Shown: positions 23,101 to 34,329 of the stretch, piece by piece
How the letters are laid out: every line of letters begins with the position of its first letter
Numbering within the stretch: position 1 is the stretch's first letter
The notes under the pieces: generated by a model
Database searches by the model: none
Told to the model about the DNA's origin: nothing
What the model saw: only the letters and a program-made list of their open reading frames with translations
Made by a program: the position numbers and the translations under genes
Source: Hanleya hanleyi
Lineage: Eukaryota > Mollusca > Polyplacophora > Lepidopleurida > Hanleyidae
Direction of reading: 5' to 3'
Length of the DNA stretch: 64,000 nucleotides
NCBI GenBank assembly: GCA_036873755.1
Contig: JAVTVY010018931.1
Span: 1-64,000, forward strand

Positions 23101-26100
23101 TATAAGAAGTGAAGTAGAGTAAACTTGCTGTATGACCATGCCTGTCTATATTGATTCTTTTCACCCTGGCTCAAGTCTCCAATTTATTGATTTTCACCAT
23201 TAGGCCAAGCCAATAAATGTTTCTGTGCTTTTCACATTGTACAGTGGCCATGTTAATTTGTTCATATGGTTTAAGGGTTTGGGATGATCCAAACAATGAT
23301 GGGCGAGAACACCAGGCTGGAGTTTTCATGATATTGCATTTGTTTCATACATTGTTATCATGATCATAATGGCACAAATGGCACAGAGCCCAGGTTACGA
23401 AATGTGTTGGGATGAGCTATTTTCGATTTCCCAATACGTATTCCGTGTGCACAGTTCAGGGGTCGAAATTAAGTTTTTCAGTTGTTGTCCATGGACAACC
23501 ACACTGTCGACATTCTGGTTGTCCCAAAATATTTCTATTTACCTTTTGTGTCTTTCCTTTAAATCACCCTACAGCTTAGGGCAGCATGGTTCACCATACC
23601 ATGTTCTGGCACAGGAGGTAGATTAAAGAGCCAAACAAATTAGGCTCTCTGACGATCCATTGTGATCACCAGTGTCTGTAGAGCCTAATTTTCAAAATTC
23701 AAAAAATTTTGTTGTTTTGGTTAGGTTTTTGCTAGGGTTAGGGTTTTGCTAGGGTATGTTTGTTTGGGTCCTCGTCACCGTGTGACCAATAGGTTTGGTG
23801 CGACGTTAAACTTCAAACAATCAACTTTCCGATAATCACAAAAGTAACTACATGTAGTTCCTACTTTTTATTAGTAGCCATTTTCTAGCGAAAACCAGTT
23901 TTAACAGAAAATGTGAAATTTAGAACAATTGTCATTGAAGGAGAAATTAGAACTGATCTTGTTTCTATCCTGTTTGAGTAATAAAACATAATGCCCAAAG
24001 TGATTTTGTTTCATTTCTTACTTTATGAAACAATTGTCTCAAAGGATAACAGATTTGTCAAAGAAACTAAATTAAATGAACTTCAAATGTATATTTTGAA
24101 TCAAACAAGAGAGAACCGTATCCACCCAACGGTTAACTCTTTGCCCCATGGAGGCTTACTACCGTTGCCCCATGGTGACGCCCCTTCCTAGTCCATGATG
24201 ACGCCATTTGACGCCTTATGTAATAAAATAATTAATTAACCTCATTCAATAATATTTTATTTCAGAAAATATTAAACATGCTAAATTGTTGGCCATTGTA
24301 AAAGTAATAAAAAAAATTAATAAACCTTTGACCCCAGCCCTCCAATAGATTTGTACCTGACAATTTACAGGTGATCACCGAAAAGTTCTATGGGGCAGCC
24401 TAGAAAAGCCTGTATGGTTTAGAAAGGAGCGTCAAATGGCGTCATCATGGGGCAAAGAGTTTTAAGGATAGTTCCCATGGCCCAAGTAGCCTAGGCCATG
24501 AAATCACGCGACTGAGGTCTGATGAATGTTCTCAAGCATGATTACATCTAATTAGGATGCAAACTTCTAATTAGGATGCAAATTTGCGCTAATTGGCGTT
24601 AAATCAGTATTAACTGGTTACGGGTTAGGGTTTTGGGATTAGGGTTAGGTTTGTGTTAGGTATATAAAAAAAAATCCAACGGTTGCGTTCAGCTGCTTCC
24701 ATGGCTCATGAGTAAGATGCCTGACTATGGAGCAAAGAATGGCGGGTTCGATCCTCGTCTGTGCCAGTTCGTTATTTTCGGACAGGTTTTTTCTACCTCG
24801 TAAATTGTTGGACGGGTAAATACAGTGCCCCAACAACATGTGGAAATTGCTGGAAAATTTTCAAGTCCAACAAATAACACAGCTGAGCCCTACAGCTAGG
24901 CTACTTGATTGTGGGCCATGGGAACTATCCTCGACCCCAACCAACAGTCTGGCAATTAACTGCTTTCTGTCACATATAAGGGGAGATAATAATGTCTGTA
25001 CAGTTATGGCATGTAAAATATGTCTAGTTAGCTGCCCTTATGTAACTCTACTCCAAGATGGTGGAAGAAAAAACAACAATAATAATAACAACAATCTTTT
25101 TCACATCCTACATGTACATGTATATTAATGTAAATAACAGCCAATTCATGATAAAAGTAATCAAAATGGATTTCATGGATTTCCTATGAACTACAGTCTA
25201 GCTCCACAAAAAGGTGCCTCGATACATGTAGCACAGATTCTGATTTTAGGCGGGTGCTGTGGTGTCCCAAAGTAATAAAACGCATATAATTTCAATCCTT
25301 TTTGTATAAGGCTGAAAATGTATAAGGTGGTGTAAATTTGGTTTCCCAACAACAGTGTTATAGAGAGGTTACACTGTCATGAGTGTAACTTTCAACAAAG
25401 TATTTTGCACCCAGTAAGCTACACTGTCATGAGTGTATCATTCAACAAAGTATAATGCACCCATTAAGCTGAAGGATGTGATTGTCATAATTTTAAGGTA
25501 GTTGCCACTGAGCAACAACATTACTAAGGTTGGTTGTCCCATGCAAATTTCACTTGAGCAGGACAAGTAAAAGGGTGTTAATTTTGAGCCCTGATTGTGG
25601 TTAATTGCTGAAAATTACACTCGTTCCTGCTACAGATACTCGTGAGCAATCTCAAGACTTGGGGAGAACCAAGCTTCAGATATGATGGTTCTGCTGGTCA
25701 TAATAATAAGTAAGATTGTTCGCAGTCCACGGGGTATCAGGTCACTTTAGGATTTGTCATGTGATAGATGTACCAGCAGTCTCTGTATGGCATACTCTAG
25801 GCGGGGGTTGTTATTTGGAAAACAATGTTTGAATAGTCGATCCAGGTTAATTTGAGCCTCTAAATCTTGACTAAATGTTGCCAAGGTCATTCATAACAGC
25901 TTGGCGTTACATGTACATGTACATGGCGGGGAAAGATAGCGAAAGGTGTCTGTGTACATGTACAACATGATGCAGTGATTTGTTGTTGCTTTGGAATGGT
26001 TTGCATGCATATGTATTTTCAACACTGAGCCTCTACTTGAAATTTTAGCAAGACAATGAAATCTTAATTAGTTGCCTGAAGGTGGTTCATGATGACCAGA

Positions 26101-29100
26101 AACAAACAGCTTTTCTTGTGGCCTAATATGACATCCCTGATCATTCCCCTGTGTTAACAAACCCAGTAATCAACTGATCAGCCAGTCAGTTTACCGCCAC
26201 CATGGGTTTTTGATCACTAACAAGTAATGTGAACAGTAAAGTTTGCGCTGTTTAGGGAGGTACATGTATACATGTAGCTAACCCAGGAAGACGCTGATGA
26301 ATTGGGCAGTAGCTTGATTAGTTTAACTTTCGTACTTCAGTTGCCATGGTAACTCAACTTTAGGACTACTTTATGTCCTTACCATTCCTTTCCATCTATT
26401 TTTAATCCACTGAAGACCGATGTATCAGTACTGCAGATGTTTTTCTGCTATGATTCCCAGCATAGCAAATATATCATTATTTGTGCTACAAGTCTGGATT
26501 GTTTGTAGACAACCTTGATGCTGGCATATTATTTTGTGTCCATTTCACTGTCTTGACGATGATGTCCCATCATTTAAAACACGGGGGCCTACATACAATC
26601 ATGAGAATCTATGTGGAACAATGATTATTACATTGTCAGCACTGATCATGCTTTCACATGTATCTGAGCTTACATGTACATACATGTACATGTAGTTAAT
26701 TTATATGCACATATCCTGGCACAAAGGCATGTCCAACATTGTCATTATTGTTAGACAGTAGACCCATGAAAATATTGCATCATGTTTTTCATACATTCCA
26801 TGAGATACATGTACATAAATAATTTTTTAAATAATCACCATATTCACTATGTGCACTGTCACATTTAGGCATCGCGATATGACTGGGAAATGGTTGAAAG
26901 CCAAGTTAAATACTATTCACTCATGTACATGTATCATGTTTATGTGAGATGTACATACATTATCTGTATACATGTACATGTAGATGTGTCACACAGCAGA
27001 ACTTCTCAATTGTTTCATCAGTAGTTCAGTCAGATTACATGTAGGCCTGCCATCTTGATGTATTGACGAAACATTTATTTTGTTGTGGTCAAATTTTTCA
27101 TTCTTTATCATGTTTAAAATGAATATGATAGTACAGTTTTGATTATTAGTCCATCGGTGTCCACTTCCCTGAATGCAAGATTATTTTGACAAATGAATTA
27201 TCATTATAAACGGTCTTCGTTGCAACCACTTTCGCTCAATTGTATCTAAATTGTTCATGTTGCATTTCAGGTGGTATAACTGGCGGGCTGGAGATCTGCA
27301 TAACATTCCCCACAGAATATGTGAAAACGCAATTACAACTAGATGAACGGGCGGGCATAGAAAAACGTTTCAAAGGCCCGATAGACTGTGTAAAAGTGAC
27401 TGTTAAAGAGCATGGTGTCAGGGGCCTGTACCGTGGTCTTAGTGTTCTAGTTTATGGATCTGTACCCAAATCGGCTGTCAGGTACAAGTTTTAATTGAAT
27501 ATTATATATCTGATCTGTTTAAATACAGATTTGCTTATCACAAATCATTCAAATCAAGAATCAAGAACTGAAACTCAGTAAGTGTAATGTATTAATGCAT
27601 ATCTTGACATCAATAACAGTTATGTATTTATTTTGTGGTCATGATTTTATGGTAGATACTTCATGTAGGAAGCTATTGTCTGAGTCTTTGTTTGCAACTG
27701 AAAAGGCTCAAATCTAGACATATTGTTGTCCCCCGAAATGGCTGTTGTATGTTCAGTCAAATCTTATAGCTAATATAGTCCTCAATTTTCATCCAACATG
27801 CCAATATCATCACCTGATATTCAATAATATCATTGTACAGTGAAACCTGTGTAACCTGATAGGGTTCACGTTTGTAAGGTTTACCCATTTGTTGCAACCT
27901 GTAACCATCTCGGTCATCTATACGCGGTAAGACTGACCCTGGGATCGTGTGTATCCATTTTCAGCCTACTTTCGGCAACTGCAAGAGGGAATTTCCAGAA
28001 ATCAATACCACGTGACTTCGCTAGCCAATCAGCTACGTAACCCCAACGTAACTCACCATTTTCGAGTCATGTGATGTACTACTTGTTCAAAATTACAGAT
28101 CCACCACACCTCTTGGATGATACGAAAGTTATTCAAATCTATATATTTTGTAAGTCCAGACAATATCTGTTCCCGAAGTGGTATGAACACCTGTAATTTA
28201 TCATATTTCTCGAGTCTGTTCTCTGCCGGATGAACAGAATCCGGTAAAGTACCAGATATCGCTCCGCGATAATGGAGACACACGATTCGCAAGCCATCTT
28301 ATGGATGGTTTCACTGTCATCACAGGTTTCACTGTGGCTGAAATGAGCCAATCCAAATTGATCAGTCATTTTCCAAAATTGGATCAGATACACATGTATG
28401 TATATACTTGAACACCAGCATAATAGCCAATTAATCACTTTTGAGGAGACAAAGCCAAATTTTGATCAGACAGGTCTGATGTCTGACGACTATTTCAGAC
28501 CCATTTTGTATGTTTTTTATTTTATTTTTTTATTTGTTTTTTTTTATTTCTCGCACATAAATGTTGATTTGCCTGCAGGTTTGGTTCATTTGAAGAGTTT
28601 AAGAAGCGTAATGTTGATGAGACGGGCACTCTCACTCCTGGTAGAAGGATGCTCTGTGGATTAGGTGAGTCAACTGTACACTGCAGTAGTTGGGTACCGG
28701 CAAAAATTACTGTATCCTATATCATATATGTGTCACTTATGTCCATGCATGGTTCAAAAAACAAAAAGTTGTTTTCTTGCCAAATTCATTTTTCCATACT
28801 GAGTACTGTTTTCAAAATACAATTTCAGTGTCTTTATTCAAGCTTGAGATACATATTTTAAGGTACATATCCTCATTTTTGTTGATGATTTTAGGTGCTG
28901 GTGTATCTGAAGCCATACTCGCTGTCACTCCCATGGAGACACTCAAGGTCAAATTTATACATGACCAAACCTCTCCTAACCCCAAATATAAAGGCTTCTT
29001 CCACGGGGTGCGGGAAATAATCCGGCAACAGGGTGAGTCATGTGACATGTCAGAGGGGCTGATGTGTGATGATGTGTTTAAATAGCTAACATGTGACATG

Positions 29101-32100
29101 TCAGAGTGGCTGATGTGTGATGAAGTGTTTGAATAGTTAAGATGTGATGTGTGATGACATGTTTGAAATAGCTAACATGTGACAGGTAAGAATGGCTGAT
29201 GTGTGATGACGTGTTTAGTTAAGATATGACATCATATGCAAGATTGCGGATGTGTGATGATGTGTTTGAATTACTAAGACGTGATATCATATGTCAGAGT
29301 GGCTGATGTGTGATGACACGTTTGAATAGTTCAGACGTGACATCATATGCCAGATTGCGGATGTGTGATGTGTTTGAATTACTAAGACGTGACATATGTC
29401 AAGAGTGGCTGATGTGTGATGACGTGTTTGAATAGTTTAGACGTGACATCATAGGATAGAATGGCTAATATGTGATGTGTGTTTGAATAGCGAACATGTG
29501 ACATTAAAAGTCAGATTGTGGATGTGTGATCATTGATGTGTTTAAATAGCTAACATGTGACATCATATATCAGAGTGGCGGATGTGTGATGATGTGTTTA
29601 AATAGCTAAGATGTGACATTACATGTCAGAGTTACATGTCAGAGTGGCGGATGTGTTTAAATAGCTAAGATGTGACATTACATGTCAGAGTGGCGGATGT
29701 GTGATGATGTGATTAAATAGCTAAGATGTGACATCATGTCAGAATGGTTAATGATATGTGGTTATGGCATGGTTAAGATGTTATCATGGTGATGCCGTGT
29801 GTTTGAATGGCTATGTACACATTGATTTTGTTGCAGGTATCAGAGGAACATATCAGGGATTGACACCAACAATAATCAAACAGGGTAGTAACCAAGCTAT
29901 CCGTTTCTTTGTCATGGAGACACTGAAGGACATGTACAGGGGAGAGGATAAGAAGAAACATGTACCCACATTATTGGTCGGTCTGTTTGGTGCTGTGGCT
30001 GGGGCTGCCTCTGTATTTGGTAACACTCCTGTGGATGTGGTCAAAACTAGAATGCAGGTAAGTAACTTCAGTAACACAATATAATGAGATGGTCCAAATC
30101 TTTAACAGTTTAATGAACTATATTTTCAGGTAATGCTTAAATCGAGTGATGCCGTCATTGCGAACACCATGGTCTACCTTCTTTCGACCATGGTCAACCA
30201 GTCTAACACACATGCTGAGCTCATGGCAAATGGCAAAATAATTTCATATCCCCGGACCTTCATAAAAACCACCGAATATGGAGCGGCCATGTGACTCGCG
30301 TGCTTGATTGGCTGAGATGTCAAGTGATGCACACTGACAGTCTACCATCAATGCCTGACCCCCTGTGACCTCTGCTTTGAACTGAGCAAAGAGAACCACT
30401 TGATTGGCTGACAGAGTATGTGATGTCATCAATAGATCAGTGTGTTCAGTGGAGCCGATTACCAGGGCTCCTGACGATTGAAGAGGAAGGGGGAGGGAAG
30501 GGCCTGGTAGCGAGAGTGGGTGCTGCATGATTTAGGATTGGCAACTGGTGGCCACAGTCATGATGAACATCAATGTCTGTATTGTTAACAATTCAATTAG
30601 CTCCCTCATACTCTACTTTAGATTCACCGGAGTTGATGGTGAGAATGTCCCAGTAACTATGTCCCTTAATTCTCTTCTGCTTCGCTTTAGGAAATGTCTC
30701 CTTCCTACATGTATGTTACATACAAATCAGAAATAATGTCCCAGCTAGGTTAAAAGATACGGACAATCTTTCCTAGCAAATGAACATCCATTCCAAAATA
30801 TATGTACGATCACTCCTGGAGATGGGTATGTAAGATCATTTTATAGCCTGGATACAACTTATGTTCTTCCAGTTTAGTTCCTTTGACAAACAATCTGTTG
30901 ACAATCTATTTCTGTTTACAGGGATTAGAGGCTTCCAAGTATAAAAACACCATAGACTGTGTCGTGCAAATAATGAGACATGAAGGACCAAGAGCGTAAG
31001 TATCACCTCTAATTTGGTCAAGGATGATCACTTAATTAATCTCCAACTTCACAGACACTTAATTACTCTCGAACTTCAAACTTCACAGATACTTAATTAA
31101 TTATCTCTAACTTCACAGACACTTAATTAATATCTAACTTCACAGACACTTAACTAATCTCTAACTTCAGACACTTAATTAATTTCTAACTTCACAGACA
31201 ATTAATCTCTAACTTCACAGACACTTAATTAATATCTAACTTCACAGACACTTAACTAATCTCTAACTTCAGACACTTAATTAATTTCTAACTTCACAGA
31301 CAATTAATCTCTAACTTCACAGACACTTAATTAATATCTAACTTCACAGACAATTAATCTCGAACTCCACACACTTAATTAATATCTAACTTCACAGACA
31401 CTTAATTACTCTCTAACTTCAGACAGTTAATTAATCTCTAACTTAACAGACACTTAATTAGTATCTAACTTCAGACACTTAATCACAGACACTTAGTTAA
31501 TCTCTAACTTCAGACAGTTAATTAATCTCTAACTTCACAGACACTTAATTAATATCTAACTTCACAGACACTTAATTAATCTCTAACTTCACAGACACTT
31601 AATTAATATCTAACTTCACAGACACTTAATTAATCTCTAGCTTCACAGACACTTTTTAGGGGGAAAAAATGAAGGGAGAATTTTTTAAAAATATTTTTAG
31701 TTCTTTCTCTTTGCTTACAAACCAACAATGTTCTTTGAGTTACTTGAAGAGTCAGCCTTCAACAATACTATTTTGCTCAAATAAAACAAGACACTGACTC
31801 TATGTTTAAGAACAGTATTTTGGCAAAAACGTTGAGATAAATGTGTAAATATGAAAAAAAAAATGAATAATTTTCTTCTTTTTTTTCTTGCTGTCGCCAA
31901 TAACAGGGGATGATGCAGTGTCAAAAAAATGATGCAGCATTGCCTGAGGAGGCAGGAATTTTATTTGATTCTTCCCTTTGATGTACAAGTAATGGATAAA
32001 ATATCAAATATGAAAAGTCATGTCCTGTGTACTCTCCGTCTTGAAATGCAGCCTGTAATCACAGATGATATTGTTTGTATTTTCAGATTTTACAAGGGCA

Positions 32101-32201
32101 CTGTGCCGCGGTTGAGTCGAGTATGTCTAGACGTAGCTATCACATTTATGATATATGACAATTTCATGATACTATTCAATAGAATCTGGACGACAGATTA
32201 A
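8158..32201 (+). CDS. SLC25A1: mitochondrial citrate/tricarboxylate carrier, complete seven-exon gene
   Basis: Exchanges mitochondrial citrate for cytosolic malate across the inner membrane, feeding cytosolic acetyl-CoA. Coding exons: 8158-8296, 27271-27481, 28579-28664, 28895-29032, 29837-30057, 30922-30995, 32087-32201. All introns are GT..AG and phases match; the total is 984 nt (327 aa), near the usual 310-320 aa. Exon 1 encodes a Ser-rich leader, then KSLKGILAG. Exon 2 has [20 protein letters not shown], where PTEYVK is the first carrier signature PxxxxK. Exon 4 has [12 protein letters not shown] (second, PMETLK) and exon 5 has [14 protein letters not shown] (third, PVDVVK). Each repeat is followed by the G-containing matrix-helix motif, for example RGLYRGL, RGTYQGL and FYKG. 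The ATG at 8158 is chosen because upstream frames lack an ATG. Intron 1 (18,974 bp) is mostly repeats. Confidence 0.95.
8320..8575. repeat. three-unit repeat just inside intron 1, carrying donor-like sites
   Basis: About three diverged units contain GTGGTAAGTCTCATAATTAT, ATAACATGAT and CTTTTTATATAACATTGGA. Two extra GTAAGTCT sequences (8328, 8432) copy the true exon 1 donor at 8297. Confidence 0.7.
8618..8715. repeat. duplicated G-rich/C-rich segment
   Basis: GGGGCAGCAAGGACCACTTT followed by GCCCCCTCCCA occurs twice, around 8637 and 8680, separated by a run of about ten G. Confidence 0.75.
9298..9500. repeat. dispersed repeat with internal GGTTCCCGGGTGTGAAAAGG units, copy 1
   Basis: Begins with a GGGATGTCGTGCACA segment and CTCAGACAGCTTGTCATAAG. 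It then has two units of GAGGTTCCCGGGTGTGAAAA followed by GGAATAGG. Related copies lie at 13525-13745, 46430-46505 (inverted) and 51100-51475 (inverted). Confidence 0.75.
9501..10408. other. intron sequence without recognised feature
   Basis: I see only AT-rich, unique-looking sequence here; the frames that stay open are short and carry no recognisable domain. Confidence 0.5.
10409..12131 (+). repeat. hairpin-capped tandem array A, period about 166 bp
   Basis: The left end is a hairpin, GTCCCCCGCTACTTAGTAGG followed by GGGG. A stretch of TCCGTAATTCCGTGATTCCG follows. Nine to ten units then begin with TCCGGACAATAACTCG at about 10494, 10660, 10826, 10992, 11148, 11314, 11481, 11637 and 11802. 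Spacing is 166 bp, with two shorter units of 156. Each unit contains ACCGATCAACTTCAAACTTG and AATATGGCCGCCGTCAGCC. The array ends at the long palindrome at 12016-12131, whose arm again contains TCCCCCGCTA. Confidence 0.9.
12016..12131. repeat. long near-perfect palindrome closing array A
   Basis: Two arms of about 55 bases are inverted copies. The left contains AAATCGACCATAGAGGTCCA and CAGTTATGGTGGAT; the right ends TGGACCTCTATGGTCGATTT. Only a few arm positions differ, next to CAGCAGCAGCG. The loop is a few bases, so this can form a large cruciform or a transcript hairpin. Confidence 0.9.
12550..12770 (+). repeat. tRNA-derived SINE-like element
   Basis: A B-box-like GGGTTTGAGCCCC lies near 12609. 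It is followed by a conserved SINE-core-like stretch (CTTTCGGGTTCTCCGATTTC), then CCTCTACCAACC and a GAAATAACCTTGAGTG tail. I associate this type of core with molluscan SINEs; a similar tail (GCGACGTTAAACTTCAAACA) stands alone near 23800. Confidence 0.5.
13080..15350. repeat. minisatellite of about 20-21 bp (CCATCAGATCTGAGTTTGCT)
   Basis: Roughly 2.2 kb of diverged units built on CATCAGATCTGAGTTTGCTC, dense between 14080 and 15300. Variants include GAGTTTGCCCCATCAG and AAGTTTGCTCCATCAG. A copy of the dispersed GGTTCCC repeat is inserted at 13525-13745. Open frames inside are repeat artefacts. Confidence 0.9.
13525..13745. repeat. dispersed GGTTCCCGGTGTGAAAAGG repeat, copy 2
   Basis: Same order as copy 1: GGGATGTCATTGTGCACAC, then CTCAGACAGCTTGTTGTAAG, then three units of GGGGTTCCC.. 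with GTGAAAAGGAATAGGA. Confidence 0.8.
15930..16240. repeat. minisatellite of about 50 bp (GGTAACTGGTTGGTTTAACA)
   Basis: Five to six diverged units of GATCGGTAACTGGTTGGTTT plus AACATTAATTGCCA. Two further units lie at 20455-20580, beyond arrays B and C, suggesting these arrays inserted into or split the minisatellite. Confidence 0.75.
16244..17880 (+). repeat. hairpin-capped tandem array B, period about 155 bp
   Basis: Starts TTTTTTTAGCTCATGGGCCG with a GGGCC-GAA-GGCCC hairpin at 16256-16268, then TCGTGCGTCGTCCGTCGTGC. About ten units follow, recognised by CAGGAACTACTGCATGGATC near 16482, 16640, 16796, 16943, 17098, 17257, 17399, 17554, 17712 and 17849. Each unit has CTCAAATTTGGTACACNGGT and CCAATATGGCCACCAGG. 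The first unit has GAAACCGCTTGGCCGATTAA and GAAACTTGGCATGC. Confidence 0.9.
18534..18675. repeat. segment duplicated at 21595-21735
   Basis: About 140 bases beginning GGTAAGTTTCTAAAATCCAG and containing AATATTCATGGAATGTT recur at 21595-21735 in the same orientation with roughly a tenth of positions changed. The two copies flank array C. Confidence 0.8.
18868..20077 (+). repeat. hairpin-capped tandem array C with terminal inverted repeats, period about 150 bp
   Basis: The ends are inverted: ACCCCTCGGC at 18868-18877 and GCCGAGGGGT at 20068-20077. The left end also has a GGCCAATTTTGGCC hairpin and ACGTCCGTCTGTTCG. About seven units repeat around AAACTTGGTATACATCATCG near 18985, 19131, 19283, 19427, 19577, 19728 and 19879. 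Each has ATATCTCTGATACCATT and GGTGGCCATCTTTAATTTAT. Confidence 0.9.
20455..20580. repeat. two units of the 50-bp GGTAACTGGTTGG minisatellite
   Basis: GATAACTGGTTGGATTAACA and ACATTAATTGCCACC match the units at 15930-16240. Confidence 0.65.
21330..21735 (+). repeat. short relative of array C followed by the duplicated segment
   Basis: TTTACCCCTCAGCCAGATTG with GGGGTATTGTC copies the array C left end. A single core with ATCTTGAGAACTACGGAAGG and GACGAAACTTCTGTCATG follows, then GTCTGTCTGTCCGTCC, then the copy of 18534-18675. It looks like a one-unit version of the same element type. Confidence 0.65.
21740..24130. other. intron sequence, mostly without recognised feature
   Basis: A run of about 20 G lies at 21866-21890. 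A segment with CCAATATGGTCACCATGATG (near 22000) resembles array cores. The remainder shows no gene or clear repeat to me. Confidence 0.45.
24135..24461. mobile_element. MITE-like element with terminal inverted repeats
   Basis: AACTCTTTGCCCCATG at 24135-24150 is the exact inverse of CATGGGGCAAAGAGTT at 24446-24461. Subterminal GATGACGCCATTTGACGCC is also inverted near the right end (GTCAAATGGCGTCATC). No transposase frame is present. The target duplication is unclear. Confidence 0.75.
24680..24840 (+). repeat. tRNA-derived SINE
   Basis: A-box-like TGGCTCATGAGTAAGATG and a consensus B box GGTTCGATCC (near 24746) lie at tRNA spacing, followed by an unrelated tail. The tRNA-like part lacks a matching acceptor stem, so I call it a SINE, not a tRNA gene. 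Confidence 0.6.
25355..25470. repeat. direct duplication of about 55 bp
   Basis: TACACTGTCATGAGTGTA, TTCAACAAAGTAT and TGCACCCA occur twice in succession. Confidence 0.8.
25471..27270. other. end of intron 1, no recognised feature
   Basis: Only scattered TACATGTACATGTA palindromic stretches (for example near 25909 and 26673) stand out. Confidence 0.5.
27657..27755. mobile_element. partial copy of the TACTTCATGTAGGA MITE
   Basis: TACTTCATGTAGGA, ATTGTCTGAGTCTTTGT, GAAAAGGCT and ATTGTTGTCCCC match the complete element at 45737-45877. The right terminal repeat is missing. Confidence 0.7.
29033..29790. repeat. minisatellite of about 58 bp starting at the exon 4 splice donor
   Basis: About a dozen units of GATGTGTGATGATGTGTTTG, AATAGCTAAGA, TGTGACATCATATGTCAGAG and TGGCTGATG fill the intron between exons 4 and 5. 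The array begins within a few bases of the donor GTGAGTCATGTGACATGTC. Confidence 0.9.
31020..31655. repeat. minisatellite of about 27 bp (ACTTAATTAATCTCTAACTT)
   Basis: More than twenty units of CACAGACACTTAATTAATCT plus CTAACTT lie in the last intron, starting soon after exon 6. Longer blocks are duplicated, giving higher-order periodicity. Confidence 0.9.
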
Positions 32202-33340
32202 TTGACGTAGAATTAGTTATAAATTTAAATATATAGCTTAAGGCCATGCATGATATGCATGATGTCAGTCTAATAACTACACCCACTTGAACATATTGTG
32301 TATATTTACCTCTTCATACCACATGGACATATTTCTGGTGGGGTCACGAATAGTTAACTCGTAAACATGTTCTTGATTTGGGTTCTACATGATGTGATTA
32401 AAAACCTGCTGATCTCTGGAGTGAGAGAGTTGCAGAGGGGAGGGGTAGGTAAGATTGCTGCATAGCCAGTCTTTTTTATCTATTTCTATGATCAGTGTTT
32501 TTATCCGATCACAATGTACAAGAACAAGCACTACGACAAAACTCCTGTACTTTACGGGCTAAAATAATGAATGTTTTAAGGCTGAAAAATTGTGACAAGA
32601 ATTGTTTTTTTTTATTAAATTTGCTCATCACTGCTCAGATTATGTTAAATATTTTGGATGTTTTGACTGTTCTGTTCTATCTTTGGCACAATTTGTATTC
32701 AGAAGCTGTCTCCATGTATTCCATATTTTTCAGGCCAGTGTTAGCTCTCTTCAAGAGTAAAACTGTTCTGTTGTTTGATACTGATGAATATTGATACTGA
32801 TCAATAATCATTTGTATACCTCAGCTTAGAAATTCAGAGAGATATTGTTTATGGTAAATGACCGAACGGGTTACACAAACTATTGCTTGGTCTAAAGGCC
32901 CATTCTCCTATTTTGTAGTAACAACTCTGTGGGAAATCCCCTCTTCTATTTCATATGACTTGTAGCATGGGACTAAAATCATGAGTGTTCTGACGATGCA
33001 ACTCAGTTGTATGCTACAAGTTGTTACAACAAATTGTTACTGTCAGAATGGGCCTTAACAATGGCATGGCCTTTTTATCACCATTCCTGTATTTGAATGT
33101 GCTAGCCCAGGAAGTACATGGGACGGGATGGGGGGGGGGGGGGGTTGGTGGGGTGAGGTGGTATAAAGCAATTTAACATTAGGGCGATATGATAAATGGT
33201 GTATAGGTGGTTGGGATCTCACCTCCCCCCCGCCCCCCTCTCTCTTTTTATTTTTTTTCTGGAACAGCCTGAATTTCAGTGGTGGTTGTCAAAGTAGATT
33301 TGTTCTATGGTTGAAATAATGTGAATTTTAATAATAAACA
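32202..33340 (+). terminator. SLC25A1: SLC25A1 3' UTR with candidate polyadenylation signal
   Basis: No coding exon follows the stop. AATAAA occurs at about 33332-33337, and further AATAAA copies lie downstream (for example near 33472), so the exact end is uncertain. A MITE (32896-33055) sits inside. Confidence 0.35.
32896..33055. mobile_element. 160-bp MITE with TAA target duplication (PIF/Harbinger type)
   Basis: Terminal inverted repeats AGGCCCATTCT and AGAATGGGCCT are flanked by TAA at 32893-32895 and 33056-33058. Subterminal TTTGTAGTAACAACT is inverted as GTTGTTACAACAAA. A three-base TWA duplication is the PIF/Harbinger hallmark; there is no transposase. Confidence 0.75.
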
Positions 33341-33939
33341 TTTATATGTTTGGTGTAAAAATTTTGAGAAATAGAACTTTGCAAAATGCTACATGTATTT
33401 TTGGTTCGACAACATTTGGAAATATTTAGTGCAATTTAAGGTGCTATTCCACAATTACAATTTATTGCAACAATAAACATGTACACTTATTTCATGTAAA
33501 GTAATTCTTTTCAAAATATAGAATTGTATATGCTTTTATTTATCACAAAATTTCTTCTTTACTTGGGGCCAGATTCTCGGAGCTGATTACTGTGCTTGTA
33601 CATGATTTATTTACGTTTTTCAGTTTTGTTACTGTTCCCTGGACAGAGAAAGTGTTATAATTATTTACATGATGATATTACTAAAAGTCTATGGACAAGT
33701 TTAGAGATTCTGTTGATTTTGGAGACCTGTTTGTATATATTTTGTGAAGATAAGGGGATGGTAATGTAGATAATAATTGCACCACAGGAAGTGCCATTTC
33801 CTACCTAGAAATGGTGTGGTAATCATTAATTAATTGAAACAAATCGAAGGAATGGTATAAATGTCATAAAAATGTAATAATCTCTTCTAAATTTAGGGGG
33901 TGGTTTTTGATTCTGAATTTGAGGCGGGTAGAATGTTAA

Positions 33940-34322
33940 AGCCCGGCGCATACGAGCACATGAAAGCGCAAGCAACAGGATATTTGAACGCGTGTGACTG
34001 AATATCTCGAAAATCGTCCCGTGTGCGGGAAGTGGAAACGAGATTTTGTTGCAAGCAACAGGATCCAAAGTTTCAGCGTGTTTAATATTTCGGTGACAGA
34101 ATCTCCGGATAAATTTGCGCCGGGAATTTGCTCGTGTGCGGTGAATGGGAAACTCTGTATCCTGTTGCCGCAAACTTCAGCCAATTAAAAGCGAGGTAGA
34201 TATGTGATGATAGCTCATGCGGAGTTGCAACACTGTCACCTCGTGTGTGGGCAAAGCAGAACAAGGATCCAAAATCGCCGGCGTCCAAATATCTTGTTGC
34301 TTGTGATTTCATGCGCCGGGCT
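33940..34322. mobile_element. 383-bp MITE with TAA target duplication (PIF/Harbinger type)
   Basis: AGCCCGGCGCAT at the left and ATGCGCCGGGCT at the right are inverted repeats flanked by TAA (33937-33939 and 34323-34325). GCAAGCAACAGGAT recurs inside (33969, 34049) and is inverted near both ends. It is clearly more CG-rich than its flanks. Confidence 0.8.
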
Positions 34323-34329
34323 TAATGAA

